DNA from: Antedon mediterranea
Taxonomy: Eukaryota; Echinodermata; Crinoidea; Comatulida; Antedonidae
Direction: 5' to 3'
Length of the DNA: 64,000 nt
NCBI RefSeq assembly: GCF_964355755.1
Contig: NC_092675.1
Span: forward strand, 22,298,412-22,362,411
Under the pieces are notes generated by a model. The model was given only the letters and a program-made list of their open reading frames with translations, was not told where the DNA came from and did not search any database. A program made the translations under genes and the position numbers. Of the stretch, positions 22,166-33,647 are shown piece by piece (positions within the stretch are counted from its first letter, which is position 1; every line of letters starts with the position of its first letter).

Positions 22166-23107
22166 TTAAAATGCTAACTGTTGAGCAAGCATAACCTGAC
22201 ATCCACTCTTCACATGTTCCATTACGTTTTGTTTCAGTCGACATACTTGTTCTCTCAATTTTGTGGCTGCTGTTTGTAAATCTTGATTTTGTGATTTTAA
22301 TTCATCTACTTTATCTTCCAAACGTGAAATTCGCTCCAATTTCCTTTTACGACACTTGCTGGCCGCAATCCTATTCCTTAGTCGTTTCCTTTCGGATTTA
22401 ATCCTTTCTTGTGTGTCCATATCAATTGGGGACATTGGTGGTGTGGCATGGTAAACTGGCACAGTTTGTTCTTGTTCTTCTTGTTTTATAATATGCTGCT
22501 GTCGGCTCCAAGCTTGCGGGTTATTATTGATGACACTCACTGAAGCATGGGCTGTTGACGTAGGCATACTATTATTTGTGGTGTATGTCATACTTACAGC
22601 TGGTGAAGCTCCAGGTAGAGTTGTTGTTGTGAGTGCTGGATTGAACGCCTGAGTACTGGTTACCACAATATTTGGTGGGGCTCGGGTTACTACGCCTCCT
22701 GCTTGAGAGAAGTATTGTACATTTTGTGCTTCTACCACGCTACCGTCCTCGCCATTTGTATAATGATGCAAATTATGAAGAGCCTCCACAAAGCCTTGAG
22801 CAAACGCTGCTTGTTCGTCCGTTACGTTTTTCGGGCAAATGAACTGCGTTGGTGTTGGTGTTGTGCATACATTTCCCTGCTGGTTAACGATCAATTTTTC
22901 AAGTTCAGGTGATGCTAGTTTTAACATATTTACATCAGGTGTAGATAAAAGTGTAACTGGCTTCTTACTGCGAGAGCCAGGAGCTAGATCCAAAGTCATG
23001 GTTTTCTTTTTCTGTATCCAGTTTGGATGGTCTTCGTAAAATTGAGTCTCCATCTTGGATCGTGTCTGTTGTACAATTACAGTGTCCTTTTCCTCAGTGG
23101 TCGACAT
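22166..23107 (-). CDS. JUN: Jun proto-oncogene homologue, AP-1 bZIP transcription factor (single exon)
   Basis: An intronless ORF of 313 residues, as in animal JUN genes. Residues 19-26 (METQFYED) match the conserved N-terminus. The [18 protein letters not shown] block (about 56-73) keeps the JNK docking/transactivation region with T56-P and S66-P, equivalent to the two JNK serine sites. CTTPTPTQF (about 81-89) keeps the paired Thr-Pro sites. The basic region spans about 234-262 with [10 protein letters not shown] leucine zipper has leucines at 263, 270, 277, 284 and 291. The end [13 protein letters not shown] is the typical JUN C-terminus. The first ATG adds about 18 residues before METQF, and the ATG at M19 is an alternative start. 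Family knowledge: a nuclear protein that binds TGAGTCA or TGACGTCA as a homodimer or with FOS/ATF partners and is activated by JNK. Confidence 0.96.
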   Translation of the reverse strand: MSTTEEKDTVIVQQTRSKMETQFYEDHPNWIQKKKTMTLDLAPGSRSKKPVTLLSTPDVNMLKLASPELEKLIVNQQGNVCTTPTPTQFICPKNVTDEQAAFAQGFVEALHNLHHYTNGEDGSVVEAQNVQYFSQAGGVVTRAPPNIVVTSTQAFNPALTTTTLPGASPAVSMTYTTNNSMPTSTAHASVSVINNNPQAWSRQQHIIKQEEQEQTVPVYHATPPMSPIDMDTQERIKSERKRLRNRIAASKCRKRKLERISRLEDKVDELKSQNQDLQTAATKLREQVCRLKQNVMEHVKSGCQVMLAQQLAF

Positions 23108-23262
23108 ACAAATGAAAACACTGACTAAACGTCTCTTAGGTTAAAGTTGTGAGTCACTACCGACACAAATATACTCGGGATTCCTTCGTTATGTATTGGT
23201 TGAACGATTTTTGTGTTTAGCACATAGAACTCGACTGTGTTTCTTCGAGTATTGGAATGCGT
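23108..23262 (-). promoter_or_regulatory. JUN: JUN 5'UTR and start-site region
   Basis: From the TATA box at 23286-23292, transcription should begin near 23255-23262 and leave a 5'UTR of about 150 bases. The exact start is inferred from spacing only. Confidence 0.55.
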
Positions 23263-23277
23263 TTCCTAAGCAAAGGC

Positions 23278-23292
23278 TGAGTCAGTTTTATA
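23278..23292 (-). promoter_or_regulatory. JUN: JUN core promoter: TATA box and proximal AP-1 site
   Basis: The minus strand reads TATAAAA at 23292-23286. TGAGTCA, a consensus AP-1/TRE site, lies at 23278-23284 just downstream of it. Confidence 0.75.
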
Positions 23293-23297
23293 CCCAC

Positions 23298-23304
23298 TGA
23301 CTCA
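23298..23304. promoter_or_regulatory. JUN: AP-1 (TRE) site upstream of the JUN TATA box
   Basis: Plus-strand TGACTCA, a perfect AP-1 site six bases upstream of the TATA box. With the second site at 23278-23284 it brackets the TATA box and suggests direct autoregulation. Confidence 0.72.
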
Positions 23305-23308
23305 ATGT

Positions 23309-23318
23309 CTAAAAATAG
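23309..23318 (-). promoter_or_regulatory. JUN: MEF2 site in JUN promoter
   Basis: Minus-strand CTATTTTTAG (plus CTAAAAATAG) is a consensus MEF2 site. The vertebrate JUN promoter has the same site between its TGACATCA element and its start site. Confidence 0.75.
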
Positions 23319-23330
23319 TTACTACTGAAA

Positions 23331-23338
23331 TGACATCA
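23331..23338. promoter_or_regulatory. JUN: TGACATCA (jun1-type TRE) in JUN promoter
   Basis: Plus-strand TGACATCA is identical to the variant AP-1/ATF site of the vertebrate JUN promoter. It lies upstream of the MEF2 site as in vertebrates, with a wider 12-bp gap and in the opposite orientation. Confidence 0.75.
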
Positions 23339-23353
23339 AATCCTAGCGTTTTC

Positions 23354-23411
23354 ATTGGCTGGAGATGATATCATCGGCTATAGTAGATGCCCAGTTCTGA
23401 CTTCTGATTGG
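23354..23411 (-). promoter_or_regulatory. JUN: Two CCAAT boxes upstream of JUN
   Basis: ATTGG on the plus strand (CCAAT on the JUN strand) occurs at 23354-23358 and 23407-23411, the latter as TGATTGGC, a good NF-Y match. Confidence 0.65.
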
Positions 23412-23459
23412 CTAAATCGATCACAGAGCATTATGGGTAGTGGGGAGTGCCCAATTTAT

Positions 23460-23467
23460 TGACGTCA
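23460..23467. promoter_or_regulatory. JUN: CRE/ATF site upstream of JUN
   Basis: TGACGTCA, a perfect CRE palindrome able to bind ATF/CREB or JUN-ATF dimers, about 200 bp upstream of the expected start site. Confidence 0.7.
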
Positions 23468-23519
23468 CATAAAACGGGTATTCTCCAGGAAGATTACATT
23501 TATATGGAGGGGTGAACAT

Positions 23520-23700
23520 AAGGAAATATGTAGTTAATTAATTTATTTTTGTAAAATAAATAAATATTTAAATATTTATTTGGTAAAATAATATAATATA
23601 ATACATTTCATTATTATAAATTTCTACTTTAAGATATATAAGAATGAAAAAAAGGGAATTAGTATAATGGGATGACCTAATCAACTAATCAGCTATTGTG
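23520..23700. other. AT-rich spacer between JUN promoter and next exon-like island
   Basis: Palindromic AT runs (AAATAAATATTTAAATATTT) with no coding potential. Confidence 0.5.
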
Positions 23701-23990
23701 TGTTGCGGATTACGACGTCACAATAAGCACTCCGGAAACAAACGATTTGACAACAAATGGACGTTGTGTTGTTGTCTGTCCCGTGACTTGCCTTATTTGG
23801 TAATTGTCATTAAAATCGTTCAGGTGATCGAGTAAGCGTGTACTTATTGGACAATTTATAAACTTAACTTTCCCGCTGCATTTATATTTATCGCGTGCAT
23901 AGACAATTTTACTAGCCTGGGTAGTAAAACCGGGAGTAAAACGCAAGCTTGGTTTATTAGGCATGAGTTAGACAACAAGATTAGTTAGAA
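23700..23990. promoter_or_regulatory. Possible promoter/first non-coding exon of MSH5, or minus-strand exon
   Basis: A GC-richer island contains GACGTCAC (23714-23721) and an ETS-type CCGGAAAC (23732-23739), typical of housekeeping promoters. A donor-like GAGTAAGCG lies near 23830 on the plus strand. MSH5 exon 1 begins after a good acceptor, so an upstream 5'UTR exon is expected, and this island is one candidate. The minus strand alternatively has an 84-codon frame (23964-23710, with FINCPISTRLLDHLNDFND) that could be an exon or chance. Neither reading is proven. Confidence 0.3.
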
Positions 23991-23999
23991 GAAGGCCCC

Positions 24000-24240
24000 T
24001 CTCTCTTGGCTAGCTAGGGCCTAGGCTAGGGAGCCTAGGCCTAGACCTACTAGACTACAGTAGGTAGGCCCTACTAGGTTAGGCTAGGGCTAGGCCCCTA
24101 GCCTAGCTAGGCCTAGTAGTACTAGGCCCTAGCCTAGACTAATAAGGTTGGATGGACAGCCTATATTTATCATAATATATAATAGTAATGTAAAATACTA
24201 AATAGGCCTAGGCCTAGAGGGTCTAGCTATATAGGTTCTT
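24000..24240. repeat. Second TAGGCC/CCTAGG palindrome cluster
   Basis: Same compositional class as 325-1030: runs such as GGCTAGGGCCTAGGCTAGG and TAGCCTAGCTAGGCCTAG. No fixed period. Confidence 0.75.
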
Positions 24241-25800
24241 CCAAACAAGGATAATGGTAGGATCAATCATGCATGTTAAATGTTATCAATTTCTCAACAT
24301 CGTGATGGGCTACATATATCCATGACATGATGGAGGTATAAAAATAGACTCCAATGATATATGGAATGGCAATTAATTAATTGGTACAATATTTTGTCTT
24401 CTGTTTTAAATTTCAGAAAATATTGGTAATTGTTACACAAGATTCGAACAGGTAAACAATATATATTATATAATAACAATACAATATAATAATAATATAG
24501 TTACATTATAATATTGTGAAAAGACTAAAATAATAATTGAAATAGTGATTTAAATACAATCATTTGTTAATGTTATAATACACAGAAGAGTATTGATGAA
24601 TATAATTGTTTAATTTATAAACGGAATGTGTGATGTGTATGGCTAAGTGTTTCTGAACACCAGTTCGGCAGTTTAAAAGAATTTGGTATAAAAACACATT
24701 TTCATGATCACACCACTTTGGTGAATTATAAGGTGCTTCAACACAACCAACATCTTCCCCAATGTTTTAGTAGTCTAAGATAGATTAGGTTCATCAATAT
24801 AAAATTAATATACAGTATATATTTCATGAAGTTTTGATGGTTATTTCATCAGTGAAATTCTTTAACTCTATTTGAGATATTCATGTTTTTCACAGGATTA
24901 CATGAAACATTGTAAAAAAGTTGGTCATGATCAACACTAATACCCTTACACATCATCACATAGCAAAACTCACCATGGAAGCAACACCGGTATTTTGTTT
25001 GAATCTGAATTTCAGTTTGATTGAGGATGATATAAAATACTTTAAATCTTCAAACTCTGGAAACGCACACTGGGGACACAATGTGAAAGTTACCAGAACA
25101 ATTGTTTAGCATCGCGTCACATTTATTTTACTGTAATTGTGTTTAAAATTTGATGTAAAACTTCAGTATTGCAGGATTGATGTGAATGGGATCTTTTCAA
25201 GGTTTCTGTTGGTGTTTCTTGGAAGTTTAATTACTGTAATTATAATGTGAAATGGTATTAGTAAATACCATCAAGCTGGCGCTAATTACTTTGAATAGGA
25301 TATCATCATAAGAAACTTGTTTGCATACACAATATAATAGATTGTTGATTACATTGTATGTTTCATTCAAGTGTAAAATTGATTAGGATTTTCTTTGGGT
25401 ACCAACCAACTCCATCACACCTATTCTAGATTAGTGTAAATATATGAGTCATACTATTCTTTTGTAGTACACTGTCTGGCCTGCTTTTGAAGTGATTATG
25501 GAATGTATAAACAGAGGGTTTTGAAAGGGCATACCAACTTTTGATTTATAAGCTAGGAGGTGTTCACCTTTCACTTTCTGATAGTTAAACTTGTTATTAA
25601 CAATCATCCCATTTAATAAATCATTGACATTTGAAACTTTTCCCATTTGACAAATTAGAAATCTTCCATTTGATTTATGAACCCATAATCAAGGTACAGT
25701 ACTTTGAAAACAAATACAGTATAATTTTATCATCAATATAATATCTTGATAAAGTTTGTAGTAAACATATATTTTGTTTGGAAGTTCTTTTCAGAACTAC
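24241..25800. other. AT-rich non-coding sequence
   Basis: No gene recognised. If the MSH5 5'UTR exon lies near 23.8 kb this would be intron; otherwise it is intergenic. Confidence 0.4.
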
Positions 25801-25935
25801 TGACACAAACTGTTAAGTTTCTCTAAACTCACAGTTTTTTCACAACTACTGAAATGAACTGATGAGTTTCTCTAAACTCAACAGTTTTTTCACAACTACT
25901 GAAACAAACTGATAAGTTTCTCTAAACTCCACATA
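25795..25935 (+). repeat. Tandem repeat, three copies of about 50 bp
   Basis: GTTTCTCTAAACTC occurs at 25817, 25866 and 25916. Units share CACAACTACTGAAA and ACAGTTTTTT and are non-coding. Confidence 0.85.
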
Positions 25936-25939
25936 ATTT

Positions 25940-28900
25940 TCGGAACTAATAATATGTGGTGTACCACAAACTTTATACTGTATCAACATATTGATTTCAC
26001 CATGCAAACCTTCAAACAATATACAATTTCTAATTATTACCATTACAATTAAAGACTGCTCTTTATTTCAGTGTGTTGTTTTAGCCTGAAAGTTTTATAC
26101 TGTATATACTGTATTATTTAAAAAAAAAATAAACATACACTGTATTAAAATTGATAGACATAATTATTGAAGAATTTCAAAGCTAGAAAGATATTTGCTA
26201 GTAAAATGTTTTTATTCTAATTTTTTGAATATTAGCATTTTTTTATCACCATTTATTTGTTGTATGGTGTTTGTTTAATGCAGATTGATTGATTAATGTT
26301 TTTTGTTTTAAATATAGAATGCGAACTTTGATCAAATGATAGTAGGTTAGTTCCTGGTTTATTTATGCACAATATACAGTAGCCACAATATATAAACTAT
26401 GATGTCATAGTTAGCTTTTGGAATTCCATCACATACAGTTAGAGTGGGAACATCACAATGGTTTATACTACTGCCATGGAAAGAAAATTAAAAAGTACCA
26501 TGACCATTTAACATGTTCAACTTCAGGTATTGAATAACTTAACTATCCTACTTAGAAACAGATTCTATAAACACGAACAATTATATATAATACTGTAATA
26601 AGTTTACATAAGCCAAACACTGATTATAAAAAGAAAAGTTTCCCATTTTCTGGGCCGAAGCTATAGGATAGTTTTAAACGCAAATGCTATAACAGCTCCT
26701 AATATAAATATATTGAATAAAAATAATAAATAACCAAAGATAAGAATCGATGTATCTGAAACTTCTGTTTTCATAAAATGATATTTTTATTTTTGAAAAT
26801 TGTGTCGGTTTGTGTCTAATATTCGATCTGAAGTCAACAGTTTCATTAATGACATAGCAATATGTTTGTTTTATGTTGGAACTGAATGTTCCTTGTTATT
26901 TAGAATAGAAGAAGGGAACGGTTGGTAAGGGTTTTTATGGCAGAAGCCACGGCTTGCACCGGGAATTTTTCCCTCTTGTTGCGACGACCACACCACTTTA
27001 ATTCTTGTGGCTACGCACTGAATTCGTATTTCCAGATATTCCCAGCACTGATGTAAAAAAATTTATCAAGATGCATGTCAAGTAAAATACATGATCTTTC
27101 ATAGTTCACCTCTAAGTTTATATATAAACAAGTTTGACAGTTCTGTTTTTACTATTCAAATTTATTTTCTTTTATTAAAGTGTTTGGCACAATTCCAACT
27201 TGCCATTAAAATTCCATAGGTGACTCATTGGTATTGACTATTGTGGTGGTTTACATGCTTTCCTAAAAGAATACCTAGTTGACATCCTATATCAGTACCA
27301 TTGTCCAAATTGTGTCTTGTTCCTGAGTGAGAGATTTAAATTAAAAGTTTACATTTTAATTTGAAGGCAAAATTTAGACTGCATATTATCTTTATAGCAT
27401 GGTTTTACATTGAATCGCTACATGTAGACATCTCGAATGCAAGGTACCCACCCCAAGTTGAAACCTGGTAAACTTATCAATAATTATGATTGATACTTGG
27501 TAGTGTACATTGATGCTGGGGTATTGAAAACAGTATACAAGCCCATTATGTGATGGAGTTGTGAGTACCACTGATCCACTACATCAATTGAAATTAACCA
27601 AGCTTGTTTAATTCCAAAAAATATTGTGTATTTTGTGTTGATTTTAGGCTTAAACTATGTGATATGCAATTTGGCCACAAGGCCAGGAGGTAGTTAGTGG
27701 CAGATCCAGGATTTTGGAGGGTCTAAAAATTGTAAAGTGAAGTGTTGAACTTAATCTAATGTTCTGTCATTTTATTTGCATTCCATGTTCGAAATCTGAT
27801 TTTATATTTTTCATATAAAGATCTATCTCTGCCAGATTTGCTTTATGGCCAGTGGCCAAGTTTTGGGTCACTGACCAAGTTTTGGGCTACTGGCCAGGCA
27901 GTGTCTGGTTTTTAAAATGCCTTTTAAAGAATTATGGATTAAGATTTGTTAGGAAAGTTGTGTTTAGAATAAGTACCAGTCGTCGCAATCTCGTTTTGAG
28001 AAGGTTGAATGTTCGTATCCTTTGGGTAATTTTGATTCTACACACGTTTCAATTTTTTAGTAGAATGATTCATTTACTTTATATAATTTGTTTTGCTTTA
28101 GTTTCTTTACTAATGATGTCATTTATCTTTGTAACCTTCTTAAGTAAATTAATTACAACAAATCAAATGTAAATCTGACAGTCCGAAATTTGACAAGTAA
28201 TAGCATGAAGGTATAAAAGAATGAATTGGTTTTAACAACCACCTGAGGATATGTCAGTTGTACATGACTCAGAAATATGTGTAATAACACCTTTATGCCT
28301 GACTGGTCATAAGACTGCTGCCACTGCACTGCTGTGTTAAGAATGATCTCATACACAGGGTAGCCCAACCAGGTTTGTTATGGTTTTGTGTCTGATGAGC
28401 ATTGTTGCTATGCTGTTGCTATGTGAGTCATACAATAAATATTTATAGATTTTCTAATATTGATCTGTACTGTAGTGGAAATACCAGGTACAGTACAGTG
28501 TAACATCCTGTATTCTATATTTGCGTAGGAGTTATTTTGGCCTTGATGTTTGTGTTGCTATTGTCCATGCTTTTTCATGAGGAAGTATTGTACTAAATAA
28601 TAATTGTTGTGAAAGAAAGAAATTCAGTAAATACATTGTGACAATAAAACAAATTCTTGAAATACTGTGTATTATATTTATACATTTGTATGAAAAATAT
28701 AATAGAATTGATTACCATAAAACCTTTTAAGTTTTTCTAGAGCATGTGATCTATGGTTTTTATCCAATTAAATATAAATTGGGTAATTCCAAGTAGGGAT
28801 GGGTGTATTTTAAATCTATTTGGTACAGTTATGAATGTATGCAAATAATGAATGTGTATGAGTTGAAAGATTGACTGTTCTATCTTAACTAGGCGGGGCA

Positions 28901-29400
28901 GAGTTTAAAATAGAATGTTGGAAGTATACTAGCTGGCCTTTTCAATATTTCAGTATATTTGACAAAAAACATTGACGTTTCCATTAATTTTGCTTTTTTT
29001 TTAGTCATTTTGTTTGTTTAAAAGATGGTTTCAATATTTTTTATTTAATTTTAATAGAAGTTTCAATACAGTTGAACCCTTAATATGAGTGTCCCCTGTT
29101 TGGGTGCCCCCTGAATAAGGAGAATGTATGTAGTCTTATATATATTTCCCCTTATTTACTCCATTGAAAAGACTATAATATCCATATTGTCCCAAATGAG
29201 TGGGGTTTACTGTATATTTAGTTTTATTTACTCATAACTTTATCATTCGGATTAGATATCTGAACACACATTAATAAAGGAACTTGATTGTTTAGAAATT
29301 AAAATACTTAATCTAATAAGGAAATGCACTATTATTGAATAAGTAATAAAAGCAGTGTTTGATTAACCACATCCTGGTTACATCTTAAGGATAAGTAAAT
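25940..29400. other. AT-rich non-coding sequence
   Basis: No gene recognised. A frame at 27852-28172 begins with a duplicated phrase CCAAGTTTTGGG and ends in hydrophobic AT-rich codons; it looks fortuitous. A GC-richer patch at 26910-27040 has no readable protein. Confidence 0.4.
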
Positions 29401-29719
29401 AGTAAACAATATCTCTATTGTTTATTTGGTTTCAAATCATATTTTATTGTAATGGAAAATCCCCTAACTCAAGACGTTCCCTTCCGCAGTATAATAATCT
29501 CAGTGAATTACATACTGAAATTAATTAAGTAGTTCTATTACTATACCAAGAGAAAAGGGGTAGATGAACAAGGGTTTAATGTTTTATCAATAGTAAACAA
29601 TATCACCATTGTTTGTTTGGTTTCAAATCATATTTTATAGAATGGAAAATCCCCTAGCTCAAGACCTTCCCTCCGCAGTATAATAATCTCAGTGAATTAC
29701 ATACTGAAATTAATGAAGT
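29401..29719 (+). repeat. Direct duplication of about 130 bp
   Basis: A block starting AGTAAACAATATC and running through TTTCAAATCATATTTTAT, GGAAAATCCCCTA and CAGTATAATAATCTCAGTGA occurs at about 29401-29531 and 29592-29719, with scattered substitutions and small indels. Spacing is 191 bp. Confidence 0.85.
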
Positions 29720-31232
29720 CAATGGGTTTATGTAAAATAACAGAAAGTAAAATTATGTAGAGGTATAAAATTAAATTATCTCAACATCTGTCTTTTGTCT
29801 ATGATAATGATAATACAAGTGGCTCATTTATCATTTCTCAGCAAGAACCTGATTTTAGTTTTGATGTTCAACCTGTTAGAAGCCAAAGTTGAACAATTGA
29901 CTTCATTCATCAAAAGTACTGGGTTACAAGACTACAATTAAAATGTCTAGGTAAGTGCTAATACCAAATCCATGACTCACTTTAGCTAAAATAAACTAAA
30001 ACAAAACCTGCTTCAGTCTATTAAATTAATATCAGTTTATTATATTTTTTCTTTAAGAAGTACACAATATAGTTCATACTTCAGAGTTCACTACGTGTAC
30101 ACATTTAGGTCCTGTTTCTGCTCTTAAAAATTAACAGATAACTGTGTGAATAAATTACCCAAAAGTGGAAGCAGAGATGATACATTTTTAATAACTGGTG
30201 ATATAACATCGGTTAAAAACACCCAAACGATTTGGGTTAGAACACTATTCGATTGTAAAATCTTGTAAAAATACCAATATCGAATATCTAATGCAAAAAC
30301 TGTGCTTTTATTTTACATTTCAGTTTGAAATGTTGAACTTTTCTAATTGTTAAGTGACCTTTACCACATTTAATGATATTCATATCATTTGAAAACATCT
30401 GTGCCAGTAATATGAGAACAAGTTACTTCTTTACTCAATGGAGTTAGTGTGATGTTCTACTGAAATAACTAACAGTACAGTAAGTCCTGTTTCTATAGTT
30501 TAAAACAATTAACTTTTTTATTTGTCTAGTATTACTTGCAGATTTTAATATATGTCATATTTCTGCTGCGAACAAATAACCAATTATTAACTTTTTGAAT
30601 AAATTAACCTGGATTACTTAGCAGCAGAAGCAGGACAAATTTTTAGTAAACCGTTTTTAAGAAAACTGTTCAACTTATTAGGGATCGAGTACCGTAGCAC
30701 AAATTGAGCAGAAAATGCTAAAAATATTATTTTTTTTAATAGACAGTTTATTTTCTGTGATGCGCAGCAGTCAGCAGAAACATTTTATAATACTTACATT
30801 CTTACTAAACAGAGTTGGTTATTAAACTTTAAACCAAATGACTGGCCTACCTTTTATTAAATTCTAGTAGTATACAGTAAACTCTAGGTTGACGTCTGTC
30901 TGTTGATGGAGGGCATTATTTTATGGTTTTTGTAATTGTTATAATTTGCAGAAATTGATGTGGTCACATACCATGGAGTAAAGCCCTCCATGCATACAGA
31001 TAGGATATGATCAATTTGTATTTTGATTTGTGGTAAATAATTTTTATTATCAAAATAAATTGCAAAATATACATTGGAAATGCAAAATAATTTTTGTTCA
31101 TTCTTTATGAAATGTTTTTTTAAAAATCTATATCATAAAGAGATGAATGAACGTTTCCCTTGGGTTTGAGTCACAAACTCAAGTTACTTGCACTGAATGG
31201 TATGGCAAGTATCGTGAGCAAAAACCACCTGT
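29720..31232. other. AT-rich non-coding sequence
   Basis: No recognisable features. Confidence 0.4.
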
Positions 31233-31430
31233 TTATAGCGTAAAGCTATAAGCGAACCTCATCCTCGTAACCCCAACCGCTTTCTTCCTCTCGACAAAAT
31301 ATCTGTTGCAGTCCACATGTTCACAATCCCGCAGTGAGCCACAGTGAATCAAATCATACTTTGAAAATGAAAACATTCTGATTGTTAGCTCCTGTGATTG
31401 CCTGGTCATTATAAGTTTAGTAACTAGCAC
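31233..31430 (-). other. Unassigned cysteine-containing open frame
   Basis: A minus-strand frame reads FSKYDLIHCGSLRDCEHVDC, then NRYFVERKKAVGVTRM. Composition is less AT-driven than the flanks, but no family, splice sites or partner exons were recognised. It may be a transposon relic or chance. Confidence 0.2.
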
Positions 31431-31656
31431 ATGGTAATCAAACAGTCACTTGGGGAAAGTACTTCATCAACAGCTTGTTATGAATATTAAAATAAGTTGG
31501 CATGGTTATATTTTATTACTTGACTTAGGTCAGTATTAGTTGGTACAAGGTTGTCAAATCTGAATCACATGACAGGAGAGAGCACGTTTATAGTAAACGA
31601 CTTAAATGTTAATATTAGATTTTAATGGTTGGAAGATACATTCAAAAATTTAAATT

Positions 31657-32185
31657 AAAGACCCCTTCCCTACAATTTGTGATGTTTTGTAAAAATACAT
31701 ATACTGTATATTACTTTAAAAACATTAAACCAGGTCATTCCTTGTCTTAAATGTACGTTTTATGGTAAATTATGATAAAAAGTGAGAAACAATGCACTAC
31801 CTAAGTAGCTTGCGGCGAATGACCTCTCGTGGACGGTCTTTAGGCCTAGCTAGGCTGAGTTTTTTAGGCCTCTGGTAAACATCGGTAACGTACAAACATC
31901 GTATGCTAGCTATACTGTATACCTAGCCTGACGTTTTGTAGTTGCTGCATTAATTGTCTTTCTATTTTTGCCAGACTTCGTTGATATAAATTGGGCAAAA
32001 CCCAAAACAAAAATCAATCCGCGCGCAATGCATTTTGAGATTTATAGTGGGCGGCTATAATTATTAGAATCGACTTATTTTTCACATTTTAATCGTTTAA
32101 AGACGAAAAAAGTTATCGCAATAAATACATTAAATATAGTTTGTGATCTTAAATTAGATCTAAAAAACGTAGGGAAGGGGTCTTT
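31657..32185. mobile_element. Non-autonomous DNA transposon (about 529 bp) with terminal inverted repeats
   Basis: The left end reads AAAGACCCCTTCCCTAC and the right end is its exact reverse complement, GTAGGGAAGGGGTCTTT. AAATT flanks both sides (31652-31656 and 32186-32190), consistent with a 5-bp target-site duplication. Inner sequence has TAGGCC palindromes and CGCGCG patches and no transposase frame. This is a complete-looking MITE-like element. Confidence 0.85.
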
Positions 32186-33295
32186 AAATTGCAATGATAA
32201 TTGATACATAGAAACTACAGTATAACTGTAAAATATATGTGTTACCATTTTATATGGATCTTCGTTAGGTTAGAGACTAATAGGTATGTTCACATGTACG
32301 ATGTAAGGCTAGCGTAAGTCATGCGTAACCTATGCCTTTGAGTGTGAACCAGGCAGTGGTATTTGTTATCTCCACTCACTACGCTACATTGTGAAGTTAT
32401 CTACGACAGCTACATACCGCATTAACTAACGCCATTGGTTTTGATTATTGAAGAAAACATATATTTGTAAATTTTATGATTGCTACATTTAAAAAAAAAC
32501 AGAAACAGCCCTCTTTTATTACTTGGATAAAAGATTATTTTTTATTTCTCCTGAGGTTTAGGAATATAATAAATCAATAAAAAGCAACCATAGCCTTTAC
32601 TACAAATTTGCTATATGATAACATTTTAGCCTTGGTTTTTTAAAGTAGAATACAATTTGTTATTGTTTTTATTGTTTTTCTAATAACAATAGGATTTGTT
32701 AAACAGGCTTAGGGAAACTTTCAAGTGGTTTCCTGACTTTCTCTTCTAGACCACAAGTCTAGATAACGAAGGTTAAATCATGTCAAATGAAAGTACTGTA
32801 ATCAACTTTAGTTTCACATTATTCTATTAAAATGTTTAATATTTAATAATTAAGCCTTTGTTTATTGGAGTAGCAATGGTCTAAGAAGCCATTTCCATAA
32901 AATAAAAAAATGCAAAAAAAATGATGATATTCTTCTTTCGAAACAAACACTTAAAAAACGATTAACAAAAATGTGAATAACATTTCTACTCAAAGTAATG
33001 CCGGTAATTAACTCGGTAATACATGTTGTGTACAGGTGTTGATGTCTTGTCCACATAGACTGCACCTAATTGCTCACAAACACAGTTTTTTGCTGTTTTA
33101 TTTGGTAATTGAAACTGTAATCGATTAATGTTTTTTTACATTTTTATGAAAATCATTTCTATCGCAAGGAAAAAGTAGCATTTAGTAATTTCATGCGTTT
33201 CCTAGAAATTCTGGGGCAACATGTTTAATCATTGATATTTTTAAACTTCTAAACAGAAACACTGTGTATCATTGGTGTTTTGAAACTTCTGAACA
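32186..33295. other. AT-rich non-coding sequence
   Basis: No gene recognised. A GC-richer stretch at 32283-32440, starting GGTATGTTCACATG, may be a fragment of a transposon related to the element at 35645. Confidence 0.35.
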
Positions 33296-33647
33296 TTAAA
33301 TTACAATTTGCATAGAACATTTAATACAATCATTTTTATGATTGTATTCTTCTTTTTCAAAGATTTCTAATATTGCTGCAAAAAGGTCTTTTTTGTTGGT
33401 AGGATTAACTGATGCAACTACAAATATTTTACTGGTGCTGAACCAAACAGGTGCTGTGAATTTCTGACCAAGTGAGGTCCATATTCTCAACATTTTCTGA
33501 CCACACACCCTGGCCCATGTTTGGTGCTGAGGTGGTTGAGACTAGCTCACATCTACCCTTAAATCCGAAATCCTCCCTAAAGATTATCCAATCCTCAACA
33601 ATCCCAACCATGTTTATTTTGCTGACTGGAATTTGTTTACTGTACAC
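33296..33647 (-). pseudogene. Frameshifted coding-like relic
   Basis: Two overlapping minus-strand frames appear to continue each other. One reads KINMVGIVEDWIIFREDFGF, then GRCELVSTTSAPNMGQGVW. After a shift the other reads SLGQKFTAPVWFSTSKIFVV, then NPTNKKDLFAAILEIFEKEE. The flow suggests one ancient coding sequence with a frame break near 33470. No family is recognised. Confidence 0.35.

Noticed and set aside
27852-28172. 106-codon plus-strand frame
   Set aside because: It starts in a duplicated CCAAGTTTTGGG phrase and then runs into AT-rich hydrophobic codons. No splice or start context and no recognisable motif.
32283-32440. A complete transposon starting GGTATGTTCACATG
   Set aside because: No matching inverted end was found. 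At most it is a fragment related to the element at 35646-36220.
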